Counted from the first letter of the stretch, positions 37,801-48,948 are shown. The stretch is DNA of 64,000 nt from CADEEN01 sp963738425 (GCA_963738425.1 CAVTWT010000001.1:1-64000); one strand, 5' to 3'. Numbers and translations are program-made. The notes: generated by a model not told the origin, from the letters alone.

Positions 37801-40800
37801 TCGGCAGCGCAATCAGCGCCGACTTGAACTTCAACGGATTGAATCCGGCCGACCTGTCGGTGACGAACCTCGAAGTGCCGAACGTGGCGCCGGTAAACAC
37901 GGTGCCCGTTGCGCAGTCGGTCAACGAAGACATGCCGTTGGTGTTCTCGGCGGCGAACGGCAACGCCATCGCGATCAGCGACACGGACGCGGGCGGCAAC
38001 GCGATGCAGGTCACGCTATCGGTGACCAACGGCGTGCTCACGCTCGGCGGCGTGTCGGGCCTCGGCTTCTCGTCCGGCGCAAACGGTTCGGCGGCGATGA
38101 CATTCACCGGCTCCATCGCCGCCATCAACACCGCGCTCAGTGGTTTGCGCTTCGACCCGACGGCCAACTTCAGCGGACCTGCGCTTCTGACGCTGAATAC
38201 GAATGACCTGGGCAACTCGGGAACCGGTGTTGCTCTGAGCGACACCGACGCTGTAGCGATTGCTGTCAACCCGGTCAACGATGCGCCGAGCGGTGCGCCG
38301 CTGGTGACGGGCACTGCCACAGAAGACCAGACGCTCACGGCCAACACGGCCGCCATCGCCGATGCCGACGGACTGGGTGCGTTCTCATATCAATGGCAGC
38401 GCAACGCCAGCAACATCGGTGGCGCGACTGCTTCGACCTACACGCTGGGCGACGCCGATGTCGGCACGAACATCCGTGTCGTCGTCGGCTACACCGATGC
38501 TCACGGTACGGCCGAGAGCCTGACCAGCGCGGCGGTCGGCCCCGTGGCCAACGTCAACGATGCACCGGTGATCACGCCGATCGCGCCGGACGTGACCTTC
38601 GTTGAAGGTGGCTCGGCTCAGGTGATCGATGCCACAGGCACGATCGTCGATGTCGATTCCGCGAACTTCGATGGCGGCGTCCTCACCGTATCGGTTTCTG
38701 CCAACGGCACTGCAGATGATCGATTGGCCGTCGGGAACTGGGGAACCGGTCCGGGGCAGGTCGGCGTTGCGGGCAGCGATGTGACCTACGAGGGAACGGT
38801 GATCGGCAGCGTCAGCGGCGGCACGAGCGGGTCCGATCCCTTGGTGGTGGTGTTCAACACCAGCGCCACTTCAGCGGCTGTCCAGGAGGTATATCGGAGC
38901 ATCCAGTTCGGGAGTGCGAGCGATGCGCCCGCCACCGCCACGCGGCAACTCACGATTGGCCTGACCGACGGCGACGGCGGCACAGCCACGCCGCGCAACA
39001 AGTTGGTGTATGTGCAGGCGGTCAATGACGCGCCGGTGGTGACGTTCGGGGAGGGGAACAAGAACTTCACCGAAGGAGCGCTGGCGGTGATGATCGATGC
39101 CCTGCCGAGTGTGAGTGATCCCGACTCGGCAAACTTCGATACCGGCACTTTGACGATCACGATCAGCGCCAACGCCACGGCAGACGATCGGGTCGAACTG
39201 CTCAACACCGGCATGGGCGCTGGCCAGATCGGCGTCAGTGGCACCAGCGTTTACTACGGTGGCGTCCTGATCGGGACTCAGGGCGGCGGCATCGGCGCTG
39301 CGCCTTTCGTCGTGACCTTCAACGCCAGCGCGAACGCGACCGTTGTCGGCGAAGTCATGGCGAACATTCGCTTCTGGGTGGTCGGCGACGCGCCTTCCAC
39401 CCTGACCCGCAGCGTCGAGGCGGTCTTGACGGATGGCGATGGCGGCACGTCCGTCACCGCGGCAAAGTTGATCACCGTGACGGCCGCAAACGACGCGCCG
39501 ACCGGCGCGCCGGTGGTGTCCGGTACACCCACGGAAGATCAGATCCTTACTGCGAGCACCGCGAGCATCGCCGACACCGATGGCTTGGGTGTGTTCTCAT
39601 ACCAGTGGCAGCGCAACGGCGTGGCCATCGGCGGTGCGACCGGTTCAGCCTACACCCTGGGCGACGCCGACGTCGGCGCTTCGATCCGTGTCATCGTGTC
39701 CTACACCGATGGCAACGGCACGGCGGAGAGCCTGACCAGCGCGGCCGTTGGCCCCGTGGCCAACGTCAACGACGCACCGAGCGGTGCGCCGATCGTCACG
39801 GGCACGACGACGGAAGACCAGACCCTGACCGCGAATACGGCCGGCATCGCCGACGCCGACGGCTTGGGTGCGTTCAGCTACCAATGGCAGCGCAACGGCA
39901 GCGGCATCGCGGGGGCCACGGGCTCGACCTACTTGCTGGGCGATGCCGATGTCGGCGCGAACATGCGCGTCGTTGTCAGCTGGACCGACGGCAACGGCAC
40001 GGCCGAGAGCCTGACCAGTGCGGCGGTCGGCCCGGTGGCGAACGTGAACGACGCGCCGAGCGGCGCTCCGGTGGTGACCGGCACGCCGACCGAAGACCAG
40101 ACACTCGGCGCCGACACCTCGAGCATCGCCGACGCCGATGGGTTGGGTGCGTTCTCGTACCAGTGGCAGCGCAACGGCGCGAACATCGCTGGCGCCACCG
40201 CATCGACCTACACGCTTGGAGACGCCGACGTTGGCACGATCGTCCACGTCGTCGTCTCCTACACCGATGGCAATGGCACGGCCGAGAGCCTGAGTAGCAC
40301 GGCGGTCGGTCCGATCGCCAACGTCAACGACGCGCCGACCGGCGCGGCAACGATCGACGACACCACGCCGACGCAGGGCCAAACGCTTGTCGCCAGCAAC
40401 ACCCTTGCCGACGCCGATGGGCTTGGCGTCATCACCTACACGTGGCAGGCCGACGGCAGCACGGTGGGAACGGGCAGCACCTACGTCGTGACCGAAGCCG
40501 AAGTCGGCAAGGTGATCACGGTGATTGCGAGCTACACCGATGGACATGGAACGGCCGAGGCGGTGACATCGGTGGCGACGGCAGCGGTGGCGAACATCAA
40601 CGACGCACCCACCGGCTCGGTGACCATCGACGACACCACGCCGACGCAGGGCCAGACTCTCACGGCATCGGACACGCTCGCCGACGCCGATGGGCTTGGC
40701 GTCATCACCTACACGTGGCAGGCCGACGGCGCAACCGTGGGCACTGGCGGCACCTACGTCGTCACCGAAGCCGAAGTCGGCAAGGTGATCACGGTGATCG

Positions 40801-43800
40801 CCAGCTATACCGACGGGCACGGCACGGCCGAGGCGGTCAGCAGTGCTGCGACGGCCGCTGTCGTCAACGTCAACGATGCGCCGACGGGCAGCGTGACGAT
40901 CAACGACACGACGCCGACGCAAGGCCAGACGCTGACCGCGAGCAACACGCTGGCCGATGCCGACGGGCTGGGCGCGATCACCTACACGTGGCAGGCCGAC
41001 GGCGCCACCGTTGGCACTGGCGGCACCTACGTCGTCACCGAAGCCGAAGTCGGCAAGGTGATCACGGTGATCGCCAGCTACACCGACGGGCACGGCACGG
41101 CCGAGGCGGTCAGCAGTGCTGCGACGGCCGCTGTCGCCAACGTCAACGATGCACCGACGGGCAGCGTGACGATCGACGACACCACGCCGACCCAGGGTCA
41201 GACTCTCACGGCATCGAACACGCTGGCCGACGCCGACGGCCTCGGCGTCATTACCTACACCTGGCAGGCCAACGGCGCCACCGTGGGCACGGGATCGACC
41301 TACCTCGTCACCGAAGCCGAAGTCGGCAAGGTGATCACGGTGACCGCTAGCTACACCGACGGGCACGGCACGGCCGAGGCGGTGACATCGGTGGCGACGG
41401 CAGCGGTGGCGAACATCAACGACGCCCCGACCGGTTCGGTGACGATCGACGACACCACGCCGACCCAAGGACAGACGCTGACCGTGAGCAACACCCTTGC
41501 CGATCCCGATGGCTTGGGCGCGATCACCTACACCTGGCGGGCCGACGGCGCCTCCGTCGGCACGGGATCGACCTACGTCGTCACCGAAGCCGAAGTCGGC
41601 AAGGTGATCTCCGTCGTGGCCAGCTACACCGACGGTCACGGCACGAGCGAAAGCGTGAGCAGCGCCGCCACTGCAGCAGTCGCCAACGTCAACGACGCAC
41701 CCACCGGTAACGTCACGATCGACGACACCACGCCGACCCAAGGCCAAACGCTGACCGCGAGCAACACGCTGGCCGACGCCGACGGCCTCGGCGCGATCAC
41801 CTACACGTGGCAGGCCGACGGCAGCACGGTGGGCACTGGCGGCACCTACGTCGTCACCGAAGCCGAGGTCGGCAAAGTGATCACGGTGACCGCCAGCTAC
41901 ACCGATGGCCATGGCACCAGCGAGTCGATCGCCTCCGCCGCGACCGCAGCGGTTGCGAACGTCAACGACGCGCCGACGGGTGCACCCGTGGTGAGCGGTA
42001 CGCCAACCGAGGACCAGACACTGGCGGCCGACACCTCGGCCATCGCCGACGCCGACGGGCTGGGCACATTCAGCTACCAGTGGCAGCGCAACGGCAGCAA
42101 CGTCGCCGGCGCCACGTCTTCGGCCTACACGCTCGGCGACGCCGATGTTGGCGCAACCATCCGCGTGGTCGTCTCGTACACCGACGCTCGCGGCACGGCC
42201 GAGAGCCTGACCAGCGCCGCTGTTGGCCCGGTCGCCAACGTTGACGACGCGCCCGTGGGCACGCCGGTGGTGACCGGCACGGCTGCCGAAGACCAAACGC
42301 TGACTGCCGACACCTCATCGATCGCCGATGCGGACGGGCTGGGCGCGTTCTCTTATCAATGGCAGCGCAACGGCAGCAACGTCGCCGGCGCGACCGGCAG
42401 CACGTACACGCTCGGCGATGCCGATGTCGGCACAACGGTCCGCGTGGTGGTCTCGTACACCGACGGCCAGGGCACCGCCGAGAGCCTGACCAGCGTGGCG
42501 GTCGGCCCGGTCGCCAACGTCAACGACGCACCGAGCGGTGCACCGGTGGTCACCGGCGCGGCCACCGAAGACCAGACCTTGAGCGCCGACACGACGTCGA
42601 TCGCCGATGCCGACGGGCTGGGCGCCTTCTCGTACCAATGGCAGCGCAACGGCGCCAACGTCGCCGGCGCGACCGCATCGACCTACACCCTCGGCGACGC
42701 AGACGTCGGTGCGACCATCCGCGTCATCGTCTCGTACATCGACGCGCGCGGCACGGCCGAGAGTCTGACCAGCGCAGCGGTCGGCCCTGTGGCCAACGTC
42801 AACGACGTGCCGAGCGGCGCGCCTGTGGTGAGCGGCGCCGCCAGCGAAGACCAGGTGCTGACGGCAGACGCCTCGTCGATCGCCGATGCCGACGGTGTGG
42901 GCGCCCTCAGCTATCAATGGCAGCGCAATGGCGCGAATATCGCCGGTGCAACGTCATCGACCTACACCCTCGGCGACGCCGATGTCGGCGCCTCGATCCG
43001 CGTCGTGGTCTCGTACACCGACGGTGGCGGCACGTCCGAGTCCATGACCAGCGCCGCCGTCGGCCCGATCGCCAACGTCAACGATGCACCGAGCGGTGCT
43101 CCGGTGGTGAGCGGTGCGGCCACCGAGGACCAGACCCTCAGCGCCGACACCTCCACCATCGCCGACGCCGATGGTCTTGGCGCCTTCAGCTTCCAATGGC
43201 AGCGCAACGGTGTCAACGTCGCCGGCGCGACGGCATCGACCTACACGCTCGGCGATGCCGACGTCGGCACAACGATCCGCGTCGTGGTCTCCTACACCGA
43301 CGGCAACGGGACGGCTGAAAGCCTGACCAGCGCCGCGCTCGGCCCGGTCGCCAACGTCAACGACGCACCGGTAATCACCAGCGACGGCGGCAATGCCACG
43401 GCGGCAGTCGGCGTGGCCGAGAACCAGGCGGCGGTCACGACCGTCACCTCCAGCGATGTCGATGGCGGCATCCCGGCCTACACCATCATGGGTGGCGCCG
43501 ATGCCGCGCACTTCGCGATCGACGCGGCCTCCGGTGCTTTGCGCTTTGCGACGGCGCCTGATTTCGAGGCGCCGTCGGACGCCGATCTCGACAACATCTA
43601 TCGGCTCGTGGTCGGTGTCGACGACGGCAATGGTGGAGTCGCCACACAGGCGATTGCCGTGGCGGTCAGCGGCATCAACGAAGCGCCAGGCAATATTGCG
43701 CCGGCCGCCGCGCTGTTGACCGAGCAGGCCAGCGCCGGCACGGTGGTGGCGATCGTCACCGCCAGCGACCCCGATGCCGGCGACCTGTTCACGTTCACGC

Positions 43801-44750
43801 TGGTCAACGACGGCAATGGCCGTTTCGTGATCGACCCGTCGAGCGGCCGGCTGACGGTGGCCGCGGGCGCGGTGCTGGATTTCGAGACGGCGCCCAGCCA
43901 CACCTTGCTGCTGCGCGTCACCGATGCACAGGGCCTGCGCACCGAGCAGCAGATCGTCGTCACCTTGCGCGATGTGGCCGAAGCGTTGCCCGTGGTCGTG
44001 CCGCCCACGACGCCAACGCCGCCGCTGCCGCCCTCCGTGGTGTTCGAGCCCGTGCCCGCGCCGTCGCTGGCATTGCCGCCGACCAACCCCGCGCCGCCCA
44101 CCGAGCGCGAGAGTGCCGGTGGTCGCGACGCGCCCGAAGCGCCGGCATCGCGCGGGCTCGTCGGCGCGGCGCGTGCCGGTGCGCAGCAGCAGGACGAGGA
44201 CGCGGGGTCGGCACGCAGAACCTATGGCCGGCCACTGAGCGATGACGCGCCGGTGGTCGTGGCCAGCGTCTCGTTCGGCGCCCGCGGCTCGGCCGTTGGC
44301 GGCTGGAGCGATGCCGTGCTCGACGGGCTGCTGATGCAGCAGGTCGGCGACGGCCAGGCGCCTCGATTCGGATTGTTGAACCTGCGCGGATCGTCGCTTG
44401 AAACAGAGGCCGGCGACGAAGCGTCAGCCCGCGGCCGCAGTGCGCAGCAGGCGCTGGCCGCTGCTGTGCAGGACCCGGTGCGGGTGGCCAGCGCCACGTT
44501 GACGGCCGGCTTCGTCTGGTGGCTGACGCGCAGCGGCGGTCTCTTGACCAGCATCCTGATGGGCATCCCGGCCTGGCGCCACGTCGATCTGCTGCCGGTG
44601 CTGGCGCCGGCACGCGAGGACGAAGACGACGATGGCCTCGGCGCCGATTCGCAGGACGACGATGCCGAGCCCGATCGTCGCGACAGCCTCGTCGATGACC
44701 TGTTCTCCAACACCAGCCGCATGTTCGGCGAGTCGCGCTTTGTGACATGA
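28808..44750 (+). CDS. Giant surface adhesin with LEPR-XLL-like N-terminus, DUF4347, beta-helix, propeller and Ig-like repeats; one frameshift
   Basis: About 5,313 residues once an extra T at 33725 (ATCTGGCATC for ATCGGCATC) is removed. No classical signal peptide. EPRILYSAD at residues 28-36 resembles the LEPR-XLL motif of very large exported proteins. DUF4347 spans about 79-241 (HIVSHGDAGRLQLG, DILLFGCNVGAGADG). Then come a Calx-beta-like domain (30163-30480), three CSLREA-headed (ISLREAI) right-handed beta-helix regions (30511-35265), cadherin-like domains, seven propeller-like repeats (36429-37574), a second Calx-beta-like unit, and 15 Ig-like NDAP repeats of 91 or 93 residues. A cadherin pair, a Pro-rich linker, a hydrophobic C-terminal segment and an acidic tail end it. 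It is most probably exported by the upstream genes and used for attachment. Confidence 0.88.
36429..37574 (+). repeat. Seven propeller-like repeats inside the giant adhesin
   Basis: Seven units of about 50-55 residues, each built as position-specific DAAGNFVVVWAS plus YGVYAQRF and then an AEFLVNTT-like strand. The cores are VVVWAS, VVTWAS, VITWTG, VIIWAS, VVTFQS, TVVWNS and VVAWSG. Seven units suggest a closed beta-propeller. Confidence 0.7.
38277..38555 (+). repeat. Ig-like type-1 repeat, separate first copy
   Basis: A 93-codon NDAP repeat of the same type as the main array, but set apart from it by two unrelated cadherin-like units (38556-39488). It has SYQWQRNASNIGG and YTLGDADVG like the others. 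Confidence 0.85.
39489..43358 (+). repeat. Tandem array of 14 Ig-like coding repeats in 3-6-5 order
   Basis: Three 279-base type-1 units (39489-40325), six 273-base type-2 units (40326-41963) and five 279-base type-1 units (41964-43358). The sum, 8 x 279 + 6 x 273 = 3870, matches the length exactly. Type 1 reads SYQWQRNG and YTLGDADVG; type 2 reads TYTWQADG and YVVTEAEVGKVI. DNA identity between units is high, so slippage and misassembly are possible. Confidence 0.92.
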
Positions 44751-44825
44751 CGACCCCCAGCTCACTCCGTTCGCGTCCCCCGAGGGGATGCGTCAGCACT
44801 TGGGCGGCCCTGCGCTGCTGACGAA
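44751..44825 (+). repeat. Dispersed palindromic intergenic repeat, family A copy 3
   Basis: Contains CAGCTCACTCCGTTCGCGTCCCCCGAGGGGA, then CACTTGGGCGGCCCTGCGCTG. More diverged than the copies at 15090 and 48833, but the blocks keep the same order. It fills the gap between the adhesin and diguanylate cyclase genes. Confidence 0.65.
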
Positions 44826-46892
44826 ATGAAAAGACCCAGCCCCCTGATCCAAATGACGATGGCGCTGGTGGCGCTGTGCAGCACCCTGGTCATCCTCGGT
44901 TCGCTCTTTCTCGACACGATGCCAGACCGTGGCGCGCAGCAGCGCGCTGTGCGCAAGGCGGTGGGCGAGGCCTTGGCGGTGCAGCTGGCGGAAATGCTGC
45001 GCCGCGACGACCCGCGTGAGATCGAGAAGGCCATGACGGCCATCGTCGCCCGCACCGACGGTCTGCGCTCGGTGGGCGTGCGCCGCGCCGACGGCACGCT
45101 GGCCGTCAACACCGCAGCGCACGTGCAGGGCTGGAAGCTCGACGAGCAGGAGCAGTCGCGGCCCGAGCAGATCACGGTGCCGCTGTCCGCGCAGGGCCAG
45201 CGCTGGGGCCGCGTCGAGATGGCCTTTGCCGCCGACGACACGCACCCGGTGCTGGCGTTCTTCAAGGAGCCGCTGGTGCAGATGCTGCTCTTCGTCGGCG
45301 TCGCCGGCTGGCTGGTGTTTGGCCTCTACATGCGCCGGGCCTTGCAGCATCTCGACCCGGCGTCGGTGGTGCCCGAGCGTGTGCAGGGCGCCTTCGACGC
45401 CATGGCCGAGGGCGTCGTCGTGCTCGACTCGCGCGGCCGTGTCATGTTGTCGAACAAGGCCTTTCGCGGGCTGCATCCACAACTGGCTGAGGTGCCGACC
45501 GGTGGCAGCCTGGCCGCGCTGCCGTGGCTGGCGGATTGCCTGCCCGCCGATGCGGCTCAGCACCCCTGGTCGCGGGCGATGGCCGAGCGCATGCCCAATG
45601 CCGGCACCGCGCTCGAAGCCGGGCAGGGCGCCGACAAGCGCCAGCTCGTGCTCAACGCCGCGCCGATCAGCGATGCCGGTGGCGCCGTGCGCGGCTGCAT
45701 GGTCACCGTCAACGACATGTCGGCGCTGCACCGTGCCAACGAAGCGCTGCGCGACGCGATGACGGCGCTGGCCGGTTCCAAGCAGGAGGTCGAGCAGAAG
45801 AATATCGAACTCGAGCGTCTGGCCACACGAGACCCGCTGACCGGTGCGCTCAACCGCCGCGCCTTCCACGCCGCCTTCGACGACGCCTGGCGCGACGCCG
45901 TGCGCACCCGCGGCCACCTGACCTGCCTGATGGTCGACATCGACAACTTCAAGAACATCAACGACTCACACGGCCACGGCGTCGGCGACCGCGTCATCCA
46001 GGAGGTGGCGCGCAAGCTGCAGGAGTCGGTGCGTGGCACCGACCTGCTGTGCCGCTGGGGCGGCGAGGAGTTCTGCATTGTCGTCAGCGGCCTCGACGCT
46101 ACGGCGTCGGCCGAGTTTGCAGAGAGGGTGCGCACGCGCATCGAGCGCGAGTGCGGCGCCGCCGTGCGCGAGGTGCCGGGTCTGCGCGTCACGGCCAGCG
46201 TCGGCGTGGAGATGCTGTCGCGGCAGGCCGAGTCGACGGCCGTGCTGATCGAGCGCGCTGACCAGGCGCTCTACCGCGCCAAGCGCGGTGGCCGCAACCG
46301 CGTTGAAATGCCGGCATTCGAGACGCCGGCGAGGGCCTTCGTGCCGGCCACGCAGCTCGACGCCGACAGCGGCTGCCTCAACGACAACGGCTATGTCGCA
46401 GCACTGCGCAGCCTGCGCGAAGCCGCACGCGCCGAGGATCGCGTGCTCGGCTGTGTGATGGTCGGCATCGACCATCACCAGCAACTGTTGGAAAGCCACG
46501 GCGCCGCTGCGCTGCATGCTGCGTCGGTGACCTTGGCGCGTTGGGCCCGCGAGTCGGCGCCGGCCTCTGCTGCCGTGGCGCGGCTGGACGAGCGACGGGT
46601 GGCGCTGCTGATTCCGGGCATGGGCATCGAGGACTGCCAGGCGCTGGCCGAGCACCTTCGCGAGCGCGTCGAGGCGTCGCTCGCCACTGTGATCGAAGGT
46701 GCGGCGCCGCGCAGCCTGCGCGTCAGCGCCGGCGTCGATGCCTTGCCGGCCAGCGCGCCAGGGGCCGCCACGCTGGGCGAACGCGCGGAGCAGGCCATGA
46801 ACCGGGTGCGCCGCGGCGGCGGCAACGGTGTGGCGCTGTTTGCGAGCGGACGGGCGGCCAACGACGCGTCGGCGCGTGAGGACTTGCCATGA
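44826..46892 (+). CDS. Membrane diguanylate cyclase with PAS and two GGDEF regions
   Basis: A 688-residue inner-membrane protein. A membrane segment near residues 8-29, a periplasmic sensor region to about 150, a second segment (LLFVGVAGWLVFGLYM), a PAS domain (about 190-300), a coiled coil and a GGDEF domain. The active signature GGEEF is at 412-416, and an RGTD inhibitory site lies exactly five residues before it, so the enzyme should be product-inhibited. A second, degenerate GGDEF-like region follows to the end without the signature. It makes c-di-GMP. It follows the giant adhesin gene and overlaps the next gene by ATGA, which suggests that it controls the adhesin system. Confidence 0.92.
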   Translation: MKRPSPLIQMTMALVALCSTLVILGSLFLDTMPDRGAQQRAVRKAVGEALAVQLAEMLRRDDPREIEKAMTAIVARTDGLRSVGVRRADGTLAVNTAAHVQGWKLDEQEQSRPEQITVPLSAQGQRWGRVEMAFAADDTHPVLAFFKEPLVQMLLFVGVAGWLVFGLYMRRALQHLDPASVVPERVQGAFDAMAEGVVVLDSRGRVMLSNKAFRGLHPQLAEVPTGGSLAALPWLADCLPADAAQHPWSRAMAERMPNAGTALEAGQGADKRQLVLNAAPISDAGGAVRGCMVTVNDMSALHRANEALRDAMTALAGSKQEVEQKNIELERLATRDPLTGALNRRAFHAAFDDAWRDAVRTRGHLTCLMVDIDNFKNINDSHGHGVGDRVIQEVARKLQESVRGTDLLCRWGGEEFCIVVSGLDATASAEFAERVRTRIERECGAAVREVPGLRVTASVGVEMLSRQAESTAVLIERADQALYRAKRGGRNRVEMPAFETPARAFVPATQLDADSGCLNDNGYVAALRSLREAARAEDRVLGCVMVGIDHHQQLLESHGAAALHAASVTLARWARESAPASAAVARLDERRVALLIPGMGIEDCQALAEHLRERVEASLATVIEGAAPRSLRVSAGVDALPASAPGAATLGERAEQAMNRVRRGGGNGVALFASGRAANDASAREDLP

Positions 46893-48832
46893 TGAGCAGC
46901 CAGCAGGATCCATTGCCCAGCGCCCCCGTGCCGCATGGCGACATCGCAGTCCACCCGGCTGGCGCCGCGCATTCGATGGCCAGCGCAACGACGCGCCTGT
47001 TGTTGATCGGGCTGCTGGCGTTGGCCTTCTTGCCACCGCTGTTCACGGCGATCGCGGGTGTGCTGCTGGAACGGCATGAAGTGCGTGCAGTGGCCAGTTC
47101 TCTAGCTTGGACGATGGGTCGCCATGGCGCCGAGGCGCAGAGCCTGTCGCTGCAGACACTGCTGAACACGGGCGTCGATGGCTCCTATCAATGGCGTGAG
47201 GCCATCGCGGCCGATGGACGCGTGTTGGCCGAGGCCGGCCGGCCCCACTCCTCGTCGCGCCTGTTGATCAGTGCCACGGTGCCAGTCGAGAGGCCAGGGC
47301 CGGTGGCGGCCGTCCGCGTCAGCGAATCACTGCTCGAAGTGCTGCAGGCGACGATGCTGGTGGCTGCGCTGTCGCTCGGCGCGACGCTGCTGACCTGGCA
47401 GCTCGTCGTCCGCCGCTCGGTGGGCGTGCTGCGCAAGGCCGAAGGGCGCTTGCGCTCGATCACGATGATCGACCCGCTGACGGGCTTGCTCAACCGCGCT
47501 GGCCTGCGCCAACGCCTGCAGCGCGGGCTCGACGCCGAACGGCATGCGGGTGCGCGCCGCGTTGGCGTGCTGTTGATCGACCTCGACCGCTTCCGCCTCA
47601 TCAACGAGTCTTTCGGTCAGCGTGCCGGCGACCAGTTGCTGCGCGCCGTGGCGGCACGCATCCGCGGTGCGCTGCAAGGCAACGACGCCGCAGCGCGGCT
47701 GGGCGGCGACCAGTTTGCCGTCTACTCGCCGACGCTGGCCGGCGCTCAGGCCGCTGCGGTGATGGCGCGCAACCTGCTGCGCGCGATCGAACCGGCACTG
47801 GTGATCGCGCAGCGCCAGACGCAGGTCAGCGTGTCGATCGGCATTGCGCTGGCCGGGGCCGACGGAGAAAGCACCGCACCCGATCAACTGCTGGCCCATG
47901 CCGATGCGGCGATGCGCGCGGCCAAGTCGGGCGGCGGCGGCCGCTACCGGGTCTTCGAAGCGTCGATGATCGTCAACACGCAACAGCAGCTCGAGCTCGA
48001 CATGGCCTTGCGGCGCGCGCTGCAGGGCGGTGAATTCGAGCTCGCGTTTCAGCCGATCATGGATGCCGGCGGCACGTCGATCGGCGCCGTCGAGGCCTTG
48101 CTGCGCTGGAACGATCCGAGCCGCGGCGTCGTCTCGCCGGGCGAGTTCATTCCGGTGCTCGAGCAAACCGGCTTGATCGTGCCGGTGGGGCAGTGGGTGC
48201 TGCGCGAGGCCTGCAAACGCGTGCAAGGCTGGGCGGCCCATGGCGCCATGCCCGTGACGCTGTCGGTCAACGTCTCGCCGATCCAGTTCGCCGAGCCCGA
48301 CTTCGTGCGCCACGTCTTCATGGCACTCGAGGCCACGGGCTTTCCGCCGCGGCAGCTGCAGCTGGAGGTGACCGAAGGGCTGCTGCTCGACCCGACACCG
48401 GACAGCCTTCGCAAGATGGATGCACTGGTCGATGCCGGCGTGCGCCTGGCGATCGATGACTTTGGCATGGGCTACTCGTCGCTGGCCTACTTGAAGCGCT
48501 TCCGCCTGCACTCGCTGAAGATCGACCGCATGTTCGTGCGCGATGTGCCGAAGCTGCGCCAGGACACGGCCATCGTGCGCGCCATCGTCGAGCTGGCGCA
48601 TGCGCTGGAGCTGCATGTCACCGCCGAAGGCGTGGAGACGGCCGAGCAGCATCAAGCGCTGCAGGCGCTGGGCTGCGACTCGATGCAGGGCTTCCTGTTC
48701 GCGCGGCCGATGCCGGCGGAGGCGATGCGAGATCGCCTGTTGCTCGAGGGCGTGGTCGACGCGGCTCAAACGGCGCCCTCCGACTGGTCGACGACGATGG
48801 CGGCTCAGTTGAACATCGGTTTGCACGTCTGA
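46889..48832 (+). CDS. Membrane GGDEF-EAL c-di-GMP phosphodiesterase
   Basis: A 647-residue protein with two membrane segments (residues about 35-58 and 155-175) flanking a periplasmic region, then GGDEF and EAL domains. The GGDEF signature is altered to GGDQF (272-276), so cyclase activity is unlikely and GTP-binding regulation possible. The EAL domain keeps EALLRW (402-407), LSVNVSPIQF, LEVTEG, DDFGMGYSSL, LKIDRMFV, EGVET and a GFLFARPM end, so it should hydrolyse c-di-GMP. Translationally coupled to the cyclase gene upstream; together they form an on/off pair. Confidence 0.92.
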   Translation: MMSSQQDPLPSAPVPHGDIAVHPAGAAHSMASATTRLLLIGLLALAFLPPLFTAIAGVLLERHEVRAVASSLAWTMGRHGAEAQSLSLQTLLNTGVDGSYQWREAIAADGRVLAEAGRPHSSSRLLISATVPVERPGPVAAVRVSESLLEVLQATMLVAALSLGATLLTWQLVVRRSVGVLRKAEGRLRSITMIDPLTGLLNRAGLRQRLQRGLDAERHAGARRVGVLLIDLDRFRLINESFGQRAGDQLLRAVAARIRGALQGNDAAARLGGDQFAVYSPTLAGAQAAAVMARNLLRAIEPALVIAQRQTQVSVSIGIALAGADGESTAPDQLLAHADAAMRAAKSGGGGRYRVFEASMIVNTQQQLELDMALRRALQGGEFELAFQPIMDAGGTSIGAVEALLRWNDPSRGVVSPGEFIPVLEQTGLIVPVGQWVLREACKRVQGWAAHGAMPVTLSVNVSPIQFAEPDFVRHVFMALEATGFPPRQLQLEVTEGLLLDPTPDSLRKMDALVDAGVRLAIDDFGMGYSSLAYLKRFRLHSLKIDRMFVRDVPKLRQDTAIVRAIVELAHALELHVTAEGVETAEQHQALQALGCDSMQGFLFARPMPAEAMRDRLLLEGVVDAAQTAPSDWSTTMAAQLNIGLHV

Positions 48833-48915
48833 CCTGACAGCCCCAAGCTCGCTTCGCTCGCGTCCCCCGAGGGGAGCTCAGGCCGCTTGGGAGCGGCCCG
48901 GCGCTGGCCTGATCC
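48833..48915 (+). repeat. Dispersed palindromic intergenic repeat, family A copy 4
   Basis: CCTGACAGCCCC, AGCTCGCTTCGCTCGCGTCCCCCGAGGGGA, CTTGGGAGCGGCCC and GGCGCTGGCCTGA. It is the cleanest copy, nearly matching the one at 15090. It ends the giant-protein locus. Confidence 0.8.
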
Positions 48916-48948
48916 CGCCGCGTTGCTGGCTCATGGCACCATCGCGCC

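Noticed and set aside
34725..42296. Long minus-strand open frames opposite the giant adhesin
   Set aside because: Their repeats mirror the Ig-like and beta-helix coding repeats on the plus strand and they show no recognisable motif.
39489..43358. Periodic repeats that could suggest a CRISPR array
   Set aside because: Unit lengths of 273 and 279 bases are in frame, code for Ig-like domains, and there are no short repeats with unique spacers.
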